Shown piece after piece: positions 35,203 through 48,154 of a DNA stretch of 64,000 nt. Below the pieces are notes generated by a model. It searched no databases and was not told the origin of the DNA. It saw only the letters and a list, made by a program, of their open reading frames with translations. The DNA comes from Corylus avellana (lineage: Eukaryota > Streptophyta > Magnoliopsida > Fagales > Betulaceae). The stretch covers positions 33,225,634 through 33,289,633 of the forward strand of contig NC_081545.1 of the NCBI RefSeq assembly GCF_901000735.1, read 5' to 3'. The translations under genes and the position numbers were made by a program. Within the stretch, counting starts at the first letter, position 1; each line of letters begins with the position of its first letter.

Positions 35203-37914
35203 CATTTACTGTTTGTTCTGTGTTCTTTGGATATTTTATTTTCTAGTCAATGGGGTGTTTCTTCTCCCCCAGAAAAGGATTTTATGCTCAATTTATTGGG
35301 AGCTGCGAGTCTAATGATTCTACTTTGGCTAATGACAAAAGATGAGCATATGACAACTATTCTCTTATTTTATTTTACTTAAAACTTTTCGCGCCTACAA
35401 ATCAATAAGAGATCCCCAACTAAATTGAAATCGAAATCTCTTTCACGATATGATGAATGTTCTTCATAGGCATAAATATATATGGTCGAGTAGTGTAAGC
35501 ATACTACTTTAGAATCTCCCTGCTGTTTAATAATATATATATGTAATTATGTTAAGGACCACAGTTAATAAAAAAATTTTAAAAAAAAAAAATTTAAAAA
35601 GATTCAAAGCGAAAGCAAGGGTCAAAAGACTAATCAGTGGCTCGGAGCCTCGGGTTTTGGGGGTGGGGACCATGCGGTTGACCAGCCCATCAAAACCAGC
35701 GAGGGTAAATAGTATTTCTGACTTCTTTTTTTTTTACCTCAATCTTTGTTGGATTGGACATGTTCAATGGAAGACGCCAACACGGTGAGATGCCAATCAT
35801 TTTCACCATTTTATTTGTTTTAATAATATTTTTACGTGTTACTTTTTCTTTTTTTCTTAATGATGTAGACCCTCATTAAGTAAGACTTTTTAACCTCACC
35901 TCGGAGATATAAGGCTCTGATTGCCCATGGCCAAAAAAATAAAAAAATAAAATTATAGTATTTTTTTTTCAAAATTAACCTCCAATATTTTTATTTTTTA
36001 TATCATATCAATTATTTTTTATTATTATTTAAATAAAAAAATCACTATAAAACAATTTTTTTTTTCACTTTTTCATACAAAATATTATTACCTTTTTTTT
36101 TCTCATATTAATTAAAATCAAATCTGTTATAGTTCCAGACCACTTCTTTTTTTAAAGCTAATATTAACATAGTCAGCCTCCTTTAATATGGGAATTGGCA
36201 TTCCATTAAAAAAAATAAACAGTTATTACTGAAAATAATAAATTCTTTTTTTCTTTCAGAAAACATTGTCTATTATTTTAAAAATAATTATTCATTTAAT
36301 TTTTTTAGAGAAATAGGTATTCATGTTTGTAAGAGAATAGTCATTTTTATGAAAAGGTCCCTACCAAATAAAATAATTGTTATTATTGTGTGAGTTGAAC
36401 GGCCCAAAATCTCAATATATGATTTCGCCCACTAAAGTAATGTATTAGGTAATTAAAAAAATCCTAGTGCGGGATTAAACCCAAATTTTTTTACCTCTTA
36501 CCAAAACCCCATAATGTTTTTGTCTACCTTCTTAAACAATTGTAAAGTTTAGCAATTATAAGTTATAACCTATAGGCAGACATTAGTTAATCAAAGCAAG
36601 ATTTCCATTGACTTTGGGTGTTAGAATATCCAACTTTATGCTTAGGAGATGGAGCAAGCATATCCTTTATTCTCTGGAAAGATTTGCATTTTGGTCGTTT
36701 TCATGGTTCTTTCTTCACAATCTATTTAAATTTCTAATGTTCTTATTCTCCTTATAGCAAGGTTAGAATGGTCAGTGCATATCTTCAGTTTTATTGGGCT
36801 AAGTCTTCCTGTTCTAATTTTCACAAAAAAAAACATATTTAAACATTCATGAATCACAACAACTTTACGTAGCAACTTCTGGTTACAGCCAAAGTAGAAA
36901 CCAGATAGAAAAAACAAACAAATAAATAAATAAATAACCAAAAGCCAGGAATAGTACAAGGGTGATATTATAGAACTAAATGCTCCCAATGTGCCATACA
37001 CAAATTGACTAGAAAATGATTTTCTCCATTTCAAATTTCCTCTATTTCTTATATTTAGTGTATTTTGAAGGATAGTACATTTAATACATTACCATCATTA
37101 AAACTTTTGGACAACACTACCCTTTAAAATGCACTAAATAAAAAAAATTGAGAAAATTTGAAATAGAAAGGATCACTTTCCTGATGACTAAGCCTATTCT
37201 TACACGAGTTTGCTCGACATTGTCACATCGATAGAAATTTTTAATAATTTTGTTGTTCGAATTGTTAATAATTTAAACAGTAAATACATGACTCACCTAT
37301 ATTAACAAATTTCAAGCAACCCGTGCTCTTGCTTGAATAGTAAGTCCCATAGAAACTTTTAGGTTTGTTACCCAAATTGCTAAATTGTTAGAAATTTGGA
37401 TCCCTACCACATTAGCCACATTTAAAAAATAAAAAATCATAAAATCATAAAATCACCACTTTTAGTGATTGCAGCAATCTTGAAGGTTTGGTGGGAGGTG
37501 ACCACCACCCCCTTATCTAAAGGGTGTGGCCGGCACCCATAAAAGTGGTTGGTGGCCACCCGTCGATAACACGTCCATGCAAATTCTTTTAGACTGACAT
37601 GGTAATGCCATGTCACACTACCACGTTTGCATAGGCAACTGATGCACAAATTATATATATGGCTAGCATTTTTTTACACATTAATCTAATAATATTTCAT
37701 TAGATTAATATTTTGTCGAACCCATGTTGGGCCACATAATATATATATAACCCCATTCCTCAGTGTGCATGGGATTCTCGCATATTCTGTCTCAAGTGAT
37801 TAAATCATTGGAGATATACTATGGTTCAAATAAACGGTCGGGTCAATATGCAAAATCAATCTTATTGAGTTATCCTTCAATATTATAATTTTGACCATTT
37901 ATTTGAACTGATAT

Positions 37915-38096
37915 GAGTAATGCTAGATACCATCTTTTTATCCTCCTAAAATCATCCTAAAGTTGATGTGGCTTTTAAAATCATCATTGAATCAAAATTC
38001 AAGTATGATTCATCTAAAATTTAATAGTGATTTTAAAAGCCACATCAACTTTAGGAGGATTTTAAGAGGGTAAAAAGATGGTACTTAACATTACTC
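37915..38096. mobile_element. Hairpin MITE with about 68-bp inverted arms
   Basis: Left arm from GAGTAATGCTAGATACCATC and right arm ending GATGGTACTTAACATTACTC are inverted copies over about 68 bp with few mismatches. They share AAAGTTGATGTGGCTTTTAA, and a 45-bp spacer separates them. No clear target duplication. Such elements can be transcribed into small-RNA hairpins, but nothing here proves it. Confidence 0.65.
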
Positions 38097-38167
38097 AAAT
38101 ATTATATAAAAAGTGTATAAAAGACATACAATCCAACAGTAGACAAAATATTAATTTGGTGAGAAGT

Positions 38168-38253
38168 TATTGGATACCATTACAATGATTAATAAATAGA
38201 ATTTAAAACCTATTGGATACCATTACAATGATTAATAAATAGAATTTAAAACC
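38168..38253. repeat. 43-bp tandem duplication
   Basis: Two head-to-tail copies starting TATTGGATACCATTACAATG (38168-38210 and 38211-38253), identical by eye. A recent local duplication without coding content. Confidence 0.85.
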
Positions 38254-38291
38254 GATACGGCTATATATATATATATATAGATATAGAGAGA

Positions 38292-38357
38292 GAGTAGTGA
38301 TGTAGTGAACACCAGCGTGCACACTACTCATGCACGCCAGTGTTCACTAAATCATTA

Positions 38358-38360
<3 letters not shown>
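38292..38360. repeat. Short hairpin element between AT runs
   Basis: Thirty-bp arms (38292-38321 and 38331-38360) match as inverted repeats at about 26 of 30 positions around a 9-bp loop. The core is AGTGAACACC and its complement. (AT)n tracts lie on both sides, as expected for a small element that inserts at TA-rich sites, though slippage next to a palindrome is also possible. Confidence 0.55.
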
Positions 38361-38388
<28 letters not shown>

Positions 38389-39768
38389 CTTAGTCATATT
38401 CATGATGCTTTCTTCTCCGTAACTTCCTCTGTTTTTGTTTGTTTATGCAATCATATTATATAAATATAAAATGGCTCCTCTCTCTCTTTTGGCTTTTAGG
38501 ATTAAAGGATAGTCAAGAATGAGAATGATAACGAAAGTTAATAGAAAATATACACAACTTTCCTCGAAATTTGCGAGAACAACTCACTAACTTAATTAAA
38601 TCCTAAACTTCTAAGCAGTAAGCACATTTCAATTCAATCGAATCAATCCCCTTCGTCCGTCTCGACTTGGGCTTGATAGAACACGTGCATCTGCGCCGCA
38701 CCACACCCCAAGCACCCATACTCCCTCTCCCATTGAGTCGAGCTTCTCACTACACCACACCACCTTCCGATGACTTTCCCAACCAAACCTTTTGTCCTAT
38801 CAAAGCTACCCACATCTAGAGAATAACCTTAGCCCTCTCAAATATAATACGTAAGCATATTATTTACTATAGTATATAACTATAGCCAACCATGCGTTAT
38901 ATTTTTTATGTATATAGTTACGTACTTTAATATTTATATAGGGCAACTAACTAGTTAAAATGTTAATGTATTGCACATGCATATAGTTAATTATAATTAA
39001 TGTACATGACATATTACCTAATTAGTTATGTTATTAACATACTAGTTAATAGTATAGTTAATATACACTAACATATAATTAAATATGTTATAACTAGTTA
39101 ATAGTATATTAACTATTTAGTTAGCTCTAGTTAGTAACTTAGTATATATTAACTTAACTACTTAGTCGAGTCTATCTAAACTAAACTCAAGCCTATTAGC
39201 GAACGTCTCTATCTATTAACAGCCCCTATACCCATGCAACAATGGGCGGCAGAGGCAGGAAAGAATTAAAAATCTAAAAGGATATAATTTGTTACCATCT
39301 CAAGCTCGGAAGGAAATTACGTACTGGGTCAAAGTTTGACAAGTAACAAGAATGGCATTGTTTTTTACCTCGATATTTCAATTTTACCATTGTCTCTTTC
39401 GTTGAAAATCCAACCATCATTCTCAATGCCACACCAGCTCCTCTTTGTTAACCATTTTATGCGCTCGCCGATATTAACCAACTGCACGGGTAATATTGGT
39501 CAACTCCGTTGGAAGTGACAGGTAAATAGATTTAAGATGGCCCAGATGATACGGCAAGTAATTGTTATGTTGCTTGTGGAATGAGGTAAAGCCCCAAGTC
39601 ATTTGAATGCACGCTTCAGATGCATCATGCATGCCTAACATAAAAACACGGCTCTGACTATTAAAAGTTTTGTTTTTTCTTTTAAAAAAAAAAAAATTAA
39701 CAATCAACTCATATCGTAGGACATTGGGGGAGTTGTTATTGAGAATCAAAATCAAAATTGAAGAGAAA

Positions 39769-39802
<34 letters not shown>

Positions 39803-39880
39803 CAGAACAATTTGAACATGCTCTATCTGTGAGGAAGCTAACCAATTAATAAGTCAGCAGCAGGCATGGCCAAATGTTTG

Positions 39881-42800
39881 TCATAGAACTCCCTCTTGAA
39901 GATAGGCACCAAGTGCTGATTTACCAATACTTGTTCCCGCAATGTATCCACCAGACCAAGCATTCTGAAAAGGGAAAAATTAATGGCCCAATGAGAATTG
40001 AACAATATCTTGTTCCTTACAGGGAGGGATGGAGATCTGAATAATAATCAAACACATAAGTTGCAAAAGTGAAGATCGAACTTGCTAAGAGGGTTCTGAG
40101 TACTATTTTGGGTGACATTGGTTATTTTGTTGTTGAACGGGTTGCTGGGCCGCCTTTCATGTTAAACAAAATGTATGGAATATATATATATTTCAGGACA
40201 TAGTGTGTCTTAGCTAGGTGGTAAATAACAACCACATGAACAGCGGTTCAAATCCTAGCATGACCAAAAACCCAAATATATATATAGGAAAGAAACAAAG
40301 ATCATCTTTCCTGCAAAGCAAAATGCATGAAACATCTTATGTATATAAGTTTCTAGGAAGGAAGAAATAAGCCCACTTCGACGATAGACAATCACACATC
40401 ATATGGTTAAACTCTACATGCAGTGGCTATATCCAAAGCTGAACCTATAAGAGCAACACACCACGAAGTGCTTCCTATAACAACAAATTGACATATTACT
40501 GTTGGTTTTGGAAATGGCTCCATTACAAGATGTATGGTTAAACTCTACATGCAGTGGCTATATCGAAAGCTGAACCTATAAGAGCAACACACCAGGAAGT
40601 GCTTCCGATAACAACAAATTGACATATTACTGTTGGTTTTGGAAATGGCTCCATTACAAGAAGAGCTATGAGGTATACCTTATCAACATGTAACAGCTAA
40701 ATGTTAATATTATGCTTTACCTGGAAATTATAACCGCCAGTTACACCATCAACATTCAGTACCTGCAGATAGTTCAACCTTTTGAGTGCCAAAAATGGGC
40801 CTTTATAGGGTCTTTTTTGATTGCAGTGTAAGTGACAGTGAGTGAATGGAAAGCCAAGAAATACCAAAGAACATTACCTCCCCTGCAAAGTATAGACGCG
40901 AATGTATTTTGCTTTCCATTGTATTCAGCGAGATCTTCATAGAGGCAAGAAAAGTAGTTATATTTACAATGTGTGAGAGAGAGAGGGAGAGGGAGAGAGA
41001 GAGAGAGAGAGAGAACCTCAGAAAGCGGTACACCTCCAGCAGTGACAAATTCATCCTTAAATTGACCCTTCACCAAGAAAGAATGCATATCATCTCAAGA
41101 AAGCATGACAAATATAAAGAACTAGAAAAGTTGGTGTTAATCCTACCTTCCCTGTCACTGTGAAAGTACAATTCTTTAACAGAGAAGCAACAGAAATTAA
41201 TGAGTTATTAGAAATGGAAGCCCACAACATATCTCCAGATACACCCTGCATATGAAGAACGAAAAGTATCATCCTTCTGAAAAAAATCTCACTAGAAGAC
41301 AACATATGATATTTCAACTTATAACAACAATTAAACCTCACGATCCAATATATATTTCCAAAATCTCTTGACAAGGCCAAATTCTGAAGGACATGAATTG
41401 ATCACTTTTTGCTTCTGCAGAAATGTGGAGGAAAAATTAAGCACTCATCAATTCAAGTACAAACAAAGAGCAAAATATCTTTACTATGTTACAGTCCTAA
41501 GCAAAAAGGAAATGACAGTAGTCAACAAGAAAGATTGGGACATCTTATGTGGGACTTTATATTTGAACTAAAGTTTCTTACCCAACCTAAGTAGTACCTA
41601 TTAGAAAGCATGTTAACACAAGATTGTTATACTTTATAATGCCAAAGTCTTAGCTAATCTCAAGTATTTGGGATGAGTTGCTAAATTGAGTGGTATATAA
41701 CCATACTTTCCACATTTAAATTCCTACACCACCTTAAATTACAGTTCTACATCAATGCATGAGAACCCTGACAGAAAGTTGTGTCACCATGAATTAACAT
41801 AAACTGGCAACAACTATTGCATATATTAAAGAAACTAGTACCGACTTCCAGCTGTATTTAGAATAAATACTTAACATAACATCCAGGATTACCACAAACC
41901 GATTCTTGTGTTTACTAAGGATGGACTTCACATCTTCTATATGCCAGTCAGGTGTAAAATCCACTATAAGTCTCCCTGCATAAAAAATATCAAGTTGCAG
42001 TAAAGACAAATCAAATTAAAAAAAGAAAAAACTTTCATTACCTTTGTAGCCTAAACTGAACAGATCACGGGCCCCCCAAGCAGATAGCTTAAGAATTACA
42101 GGCCCACTGAGTCCCCAATGTGTGACTAACATGGGCCCAACCTAAAATTCAAAAACAATTGTCACAAAACACACATGATTGAGTATTTAGATGGTTGCAA
42201 TGAGAGAAGTATGCCTGTGTTAGCTGCGGTATGTTCCTTTTGACATTTTCTAATTTCAGTTTCGCTTTAACTTTAGGGATTGTCACCTGGCATTGAAATA
42301 GAAAAGAAAAATGGACTGAGCTTTGCAGTTATCATTAAGTATGACCATAACACCATCATCATCAAGCAGCTATAAATTGGTAATCCTCAAAGCACACAAA
42401 TGATAGATGTCATGCAAGTTGAAGTCATCACAAAGATAATGATTAGGAAGAAAAAAAAGAAAAGAACAAGTATCATGTTATAAAAACCAGAACAGCAAAA
42501 TTCATGAGTTCTCCACACTGTCAGATGGTCAATTAATTGCAGATGCTACATAGAAGCATCAAGGTTAGAATATAACTTAAGCATGGAACAAGTTCCTCAG
42601 AGCAGAGGTGATTATCAGGTTATAATTTATGCAATTTGCGTAAATTAGCAACTACTTCTGCAAATTTGTAGATGATTTTCCAGTTATAATCATCATACTT
42701 TATGCGAGCCACACTTCCACATCCCCAATGGTACTAGTATACTAATGCAACCAGTCCAGGATTCACTAGTTTGCAACTAATAATGCATACTCACCTTAAT

Positions 42801-45800
42801 CAACATTGCCTCCATCCCATATTGTTGGTCTTTTACTCCATTTTAAAATGTTCTAAAAATATTGTCAACTTTGAAAAGTCAGTAAATAGAATTTTATTAA
42901 CTTTTTGAACTAAACCTTTATTTTATTTGACAGGCAATAACCCTTTTTCATTTGTTTTATTCGAATTTCAATTAAAAATGGTAGTTCTTGGAAATTTATA
43001 CCTTTTCATTTGAAAGACATTGTATTAAACGATGTTCTCGTAAAAAGTTGAATCTTCTAAACAGAACCAACAGTATGGAATGAAGAGAGCAATTAAGATA
43101 TGAATACTTTATCATTCAGGTAACCATTACTTGGCATAACTATATTTTTCCAAATTACCACTATTTACTGAAAATTAAAATATTGACATATTTTCAACTA
43201 GTTCTTGTACTGTTAACTTGAGAAATGGAAAATATGGCAGTGACTCGTCAGGTAAAGAAGCACTCATAGGAACTTTTTTCTTCACTTGAATACATGAGTT
43301 GCGTAAGAAACAATGAACAGGATCTTGCTAGCTATCATAAACAAGTGGTAGAGTGAGGATAAATAAACATTACCCCTGACAACTCTGCCAACAGAGGATC
43401 CTCAATCTTGAAAGTAAATAAACTTGGCACTGGATCTACAGTAGAATGACCAAGCTGAGCTGCAAGACTATAACCCTGTAGGAAGAGCAAAAACAATTGA
43501 CCAAGAAGTATAATCCACATACATGACAATAGAAATGAACCATTTATTCATCACAACCTGCGGACTACTACCACTAGCAATCAATAGATAATCAGCATCA
43601 ACATGTTCGACATAACTGAGTGTTCGCTTCTCAATCTTGAGGATGAATTTTCCATCACCAGTAGCAGAAGCAGTTGTCACAACTTTTCCGGTCTGCAGAG
43701 AAACTGATTGAGGAACTCACATTTTAGCATTGACGGCTCACATATATACCAATATATTGAGAAGGCTATTACTCAAGTTCTGTAAAGCAAACATTACTCA
43801 ACAAGCATTGAACTAGTGCAGAAATTGACCAGGCTGGTCATTAATCAAGAGAAGACAATTTACAAAATTATGGACTTCATGTCTGGTATTCCAACACAAT
43901 GAGGTTGTTAAGTAATCATGCAGCAGTATTTTATTCCTCTCATAAACTGCTATAAATATCTTTTGTAAGGCATGAGGACTATCAATATATTAAAAGAAGC
44001 AGGCTATTACTCAAATGTCCCTTCTGTTACAATCACAATAACCTTCATTTTGTCAGAAAAGTAGGATTTCGGCATATTGCATACAGTGTATGAGCAGATG
44101 CCAGGACTGTTAATCTTTATCCCACATTCAAAAAAGAAATCCTCCCTATTGAGTCTACATTGAGTATTTGGTCGTAAAAAGTATTAAGAGAAATCTTTAC
44201 TGATTAGATTTTCTAATTTTGTTGATGCCATTGAGCCAAAGATGAACACTATTACCTAAGCATGGAGATTATAATTGTACAAATTAAGTAACCAGGACAT
44301 CAAGCAAAACCATCATTTGGACACTAATAAATAACACTGGACCAGTTGCATTTGAAGAACTCGATTAAACTTACTAAATTACATACCACTGACCTAGGCC
44401 ATTTGATGAAATTGTTTCAGAGGCATTCACAACTTGATTGATGATTTCTATTTGTTTTTTGAATCCCTAAATATTATGGTTCAGTGCAAAGCTGAATCAA
44501 GGGAAAAACATAGGACACTTACATAAGAAACACAAGGTAATTTACAAATTGGATCCTATTTATTGCAGTCACCTCAGGCCCCCAGAACCCAAGACCCTGT
44601 GTAGGGTAGATACAAATGGGTAGACTCCAAGGCATACCACCACAACCTATTCAAGCAAGAAAAATAAGAGTTAACAATTGTAAACAAGCATACCTCCTAA
44701 CTTCATTGCTTCGGACATGAGACAATCAATTATTGAAGAAGAACTGTTACTGACGGGAAATACCCTTCCATCGTCCTCAATCTATGGGCAGATAAACATA
44801 GATTACACATGCATAGTAAATAAATGAACAAGCGACGTGCAGTTTTGTAGAAAACCTTAAGTTCCACCCCCTGATCAGAGAACCAGGACATAGTATCCGC
44901 TGGGCCATGCATGTTGAAGAAAGATCCTCTCAGCTCTTTATGACCCCTTGGATAATGTTCTGCCAGAATCTAAGAACAAATTCATAATTCTAAACATCAT
45001 GTAAAATTGTAGGGAAACATCAAAATACAAAGTTTAATCCAGTGAACCAATTAGGAAAAAGGCATAGAGTGCTATAAAGGTAGTAATGGAAAGCCCTGGC
45101 ATATGCATAAATCTGTTCTTTTTCTAGGTCACAAACTCTTCACATTTTAACAGAACTACTAGATAACAGTTGAGGGGTATTATGATAAGAACTGGGAAAT
45201 ATTACAATTTTAATTAATTCCCTATCCAGGCATGAACGAAAATAAATTTAGTAACCTTGGAATTTTATGTTATTTAAGGATTTCTATATGCCTCTTCAGC
45301 TACTAAAATATTTATGGTCGACACCCAGAAAAGATAATGCATAAGTTATTAAATAATATTTAGAGTTTCAGACACTACTACAAATGATATTCCACAGAGT
45401 TTGGCACATGATAATTCATTATTGGGATTACTCCATTTTGTATTTTCTGAGCATATTAGTATTAATACATGGAATTAAAGAAAGTGGACATAAATGTAGG
45501 AGCCAATTTCTTTGAGAAATCAAAGATGGTGAAATTCTCCCTATTCACATAAACACAAAAAACATGCAGCCAACAATTTCACTTACCAAATATATGATTT
45601 ACATCAATTAAGGCCAGGTCTAACCAAACAGACAAAGCTCTGTTAAATCACCAATTTCTAGTAAATTTTTCTCATAAAACTTAAGCAAGAGAAACACGGT
45701 CTCTGCAAAAAAATTATTAAACAAAAATGTTAAGTACGAACACATCAATCCCTTAATAATATTACTACCACACAACACCTAGCATTTCATTAATGCAGAA

Positions 45801-46452
45801 TATTAGAGTAACAATAATACCATTTCTACTCTCAAACTTTGAGCGCTATATGTTGCCAAAAAGTGTGAGCTATTTCATTATAAAACTTCACCCATAACTT
45901 CATTTAATACACTTTTCCGCTTATGCTATGATAATACATTAAGTCCTCACCAAATTGTCAGCACAATGCCCATTTGTGACATTGCACCGGCCACCTCCAG
46001 ATATTTTCACCTGACAACAATAACATTAGAAAACAAAATGAAATGAGTAACAAACCAAAAAAGCGGGATTGTCCAAGAATATGTAGCAGAACACAAACCT
46101 TTGACAGAGGTTTCCCTTTCTCAACAACCACCACTTTCAGATTAGGCGCAAGGGTCTTTGCTCTAATTGCCCCAAAAACCCCAGCTGCTCCACCCCCAAC
46201 TACCACCAACAGCCCTTCATTTGACTAATAAGGGGAAGAAAAAAAAAAAAAGGAAATCAAGCCCTTTTCCCTCTCTTTGGTTCCTGAGAAAATGTGTACG
46301 TTTATTACCTTATGAGCTACAGGTATAGCAGTTGCGGTAAATTTTCTTTTCCTTGGGGTTAAAAGGAGAAAGCCATAGTTTCTGGTGGTACTTGCCGCTT
46401 GTGAGAAAACCCAGCCGGTGTGAAAGATGAAGCGCGCCAAAGCGAAACTCAT
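39881..46452 (-). CDS. FAD-dependent oxidoreductase, HI0933/YhiN (BaiN)-like flavoprotein
   Basis: A 481-aa flavoprotein of the HI0933 family; the plant members (Arabidopsis At5g39940-like) have no firmly known substrate. Residues 1-48 are rich in Arg, Ser and Thr with few acids, suggesting a plastid or mitochondrial transit peptide. The FAD-binding Rossmann motif VVVGGGAAG is at 55-63 and the family motif [10 protein letters not shown] at 94-103. Near the C-terminus come [18 protein letters not shown] and AWSGGYIAG. Coding exons 5' to 3': 46452-46309, 46224-46099, 46010-45951, 44969-44856, 44781-44694, 43703-43558, 43475-43374, 42286-42215, 42141-42042, 41975-41893, 41414-41337, 41245-41147, 41067-41017, 40934-40878, 40762-40721, 39964-39881; total 1,446 nt. 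All junctions are GT-AG except the donor after 42215, which is GC. Length and motifs look intact, so I expect a functional gene. Confidence 0.92.
40192..40275 (+). mobile_element. SINE-like insertion in the last intron of the flavoprotein gene
   Basis: Contains box A-like TTAGCTAGGTGGTAA and a consensus box B GGTTCAAATCC at tRNA-like spacing, then an A-rich stretch. AATATATATATA-type sequence occurs on both sides (about 40179-40191 and 40274-40286) and could be a target duplication, but low complexity makes that uncertain. Confidence 0.5.
40402..40661. repeat. 131-bp tandem duplication in an intron
   Basis: Two head-to-tail copies starting TATGGTTAAACTCTACATGC (40402-40532 and 40533-40661) differ at about three substitutions (CCAAAG/CGAAAG, CACGAAG/CAGGAAG, CCTATA/CCGATA). 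They sit in the last intron of the flavoprotein gene, 60 bp from the exon at 40721. Confidence 0.85.
40976..41014. repeat. (GA)n tract abutting a splice donor
   Basis: An imperfect GA run directly follows the GT donor of the flavoprotein exon 41017-41067; in the transcript it is GUUCUCUCUCU from the donor onward. Length variation here could alter donor recognition. Confidence 0.8.
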
Positions 46453-46628
46453 GGGTTACTACTGCGCTCAAAATTTGAGAAAACCAGGATAAGTAGGCCA
46501 GGTGGGGAAATTTGATGGGTATCGGAACAGGGTGGTATGCTATTGCCTAGGAAAATGCCTCTGCCTTACTGCTATGGCCCACGGGCCCACGAGAAATGCT
46601 ATATGCCAGGTACCAATAAAATTAAATA
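46453..46628 (-). promoter_or_regulatory. 5' flank of the flavoprotein gene, truncated by a gap
   Basis: Presumed leader and proximal promoter, 176 bp between the start codon and the N gap. I see no TATA box. Most of the promoter must lie in the gap or beyond. Confidence 0.3.
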
Positions 46629-46936
46629 NNNNNNNNNNNNNNNNNNNNNNNNNNNNNNNNNNNNNNNNNNNNNNNNNNNNNNNNNNNNNNNNNNNNNNNN
46701 NNNNNNNNNNNNNNNNNNNNNNNNNNNNNNNNNNNNNNNNNNNNNNNNNNNNNNNNNNNNNNNNNNNNNNNNNNNNNNNNNNNNNNNNNNNNNNNNNNNN
46801 NNNNNNNNNNNNNNNNNNNNNNNNNNNNNNNNNNNNNNNNNNNNNNNNNNNNNNNNNNNNNNNNNNNNNNNNNNNNNNNNNNNNNNNNNNNNNNNNNNNN
46901 NNNNNNNNNNNNNNNNNNNNNNNNNNNNNNNNNNNN
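46629..46936. other. Assembly gap (308 N)
   Basis: Undetermined bases. The first base pairs after it (GCGACCACCCCATAGGAGTT) are part of a CCACC-rich repeat, so a longer array of such repeats is a likely reason for the gap. Confidence 0.95.
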
Positions 46937-47980
46937 GCGACCACCCCATAGGAGTTGGGTGGTGGCGCCTTAAATTTAATTTTTTTAATTAAATTAATAA
47001 AAAATTAATATTTTAATTGAGTAAAACGGTGCGTTTTGAATTTCTTTAACGTCTGTTACAAAATTTTAACGGCAATGATTTTATTGTCATTTCAATTTAT
47101 CCATGGACTAAATTTTCAAAAAAAAAAAAAAAAACTTAAGGATATTAAAATTTTGAAGGGTTGACTCAGGGATTTGTTATACATTTTCCCTTATTATTAT
47201 TATTGAATTTTAAATTTAATGTTGATTTATATTTCTATGTATGAAGTGTACACTTACACGTGCATGTAACATTTCTTGTATCAATAATTTTGTCATCTAT
47301 ATTGTGTTAGTTGTGTCATCCTACTTTTGAGATAATTCAACCACCCCTTTTTAACCGAGTATAGGATGGCCAAACTATCATCCTAATAGTTCGTGAGAGC
47401 GGTTATGACCACCTCAATGGCTATGGAATATGGTAATGACCGCTCGATGGCCACTTTCTAAGGTTCTCTCTCTTATGTCAATCGCGTTACTCTCAAATAT
47501 TTGTAGAAGTGGCTCAAGCATCTATTATGGCTGATTTATGGGGTGGTTGAACCACCACCCCAATAGCTCATAGAAGTGGTTGAACCACCACCCTCAATGG
47601 CTCTGAAGGGTGGTCATGACCACCCTAATAGCTTGAAGGATGGTACGAGCGCTCATCGTTAAAAGTTTAGTAAAAGTGATTGACCACTCTTTTTACTTTC
47701 AAGAGGATAGTCGTCAATCTATAAGAGTGATTTGAGTGAGTCGATCACTTTTTCAAAGAGTAAAATAGATGAGTAATTCAGTCACTCTTTAATTATTTTG
47801 TTTATATGACACTCTTGAGCTACAAGAACTATCACATCAGTTTAATAACTAATGTGATAAGTACCACTTAAATTTGTAAAACATTTTAATAAATTTGGTA
47901 ATAGACTGTTGCCTACGGATAATTTGGTAATACACTTTTGAAAAAAAATAATTAGGGGCCTTAGGGCAATATAGGCACTA
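46937..47980. repeat. CCACC/GGTGG-rich degenerate repeats, no gene
   Basis: At 46937-46970 and 47340-47650 the motifs GACCACC, GAACCACC and their complements recur every 20-50 bp in both orientations in otherwise AT-rich sequence. They occur with phrases such as AATGGCT and AATAGCT. This looks like a decayed minisatellite or subterminal region of a transposon cut by the gap. No open frame of note occurs before the PPR gene. Confidence 0.45.
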
Positions 47981-48154
47981 TTGTGACGCAAACTACAGGT
48001 CGGTCAATCCAATCACAAACTGCAAGTCGTCACCGAGCGGGCATAGATCACAATTTCAAAAATCCTCCTTTTCAACGGACATTCGAACTCGACTTCGAAA
48101 CTCCTTTTCCGCCAACCGTTCCCTCTCGCATGCCCTTCACAGTAATGCTCGCAC

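Larger units (their letters stand above)
34700..39880. other. Gene-free AT-rich spacer
   Basis: Between the PPIP5K promoter and the 3' end of the flavoprotein gene. It contains an (AT)n run (35167-35200), a hairpin MITE (37915-38096), a 43-bp tandem repeat, a short hairpin between AT runs (38292-38360), many homopolymers and a (T)n tract near 39771-39800. Around 37495-37565 is a patch of CCACC/GGTGG motifs like that at 46937-47650. I recognise no gene or RNA. Confidence 0.55.

Noticed and set aside
46502..46992. Four open frames spanning the N gap
   Set aside because: Most of their length is undetermined bases.
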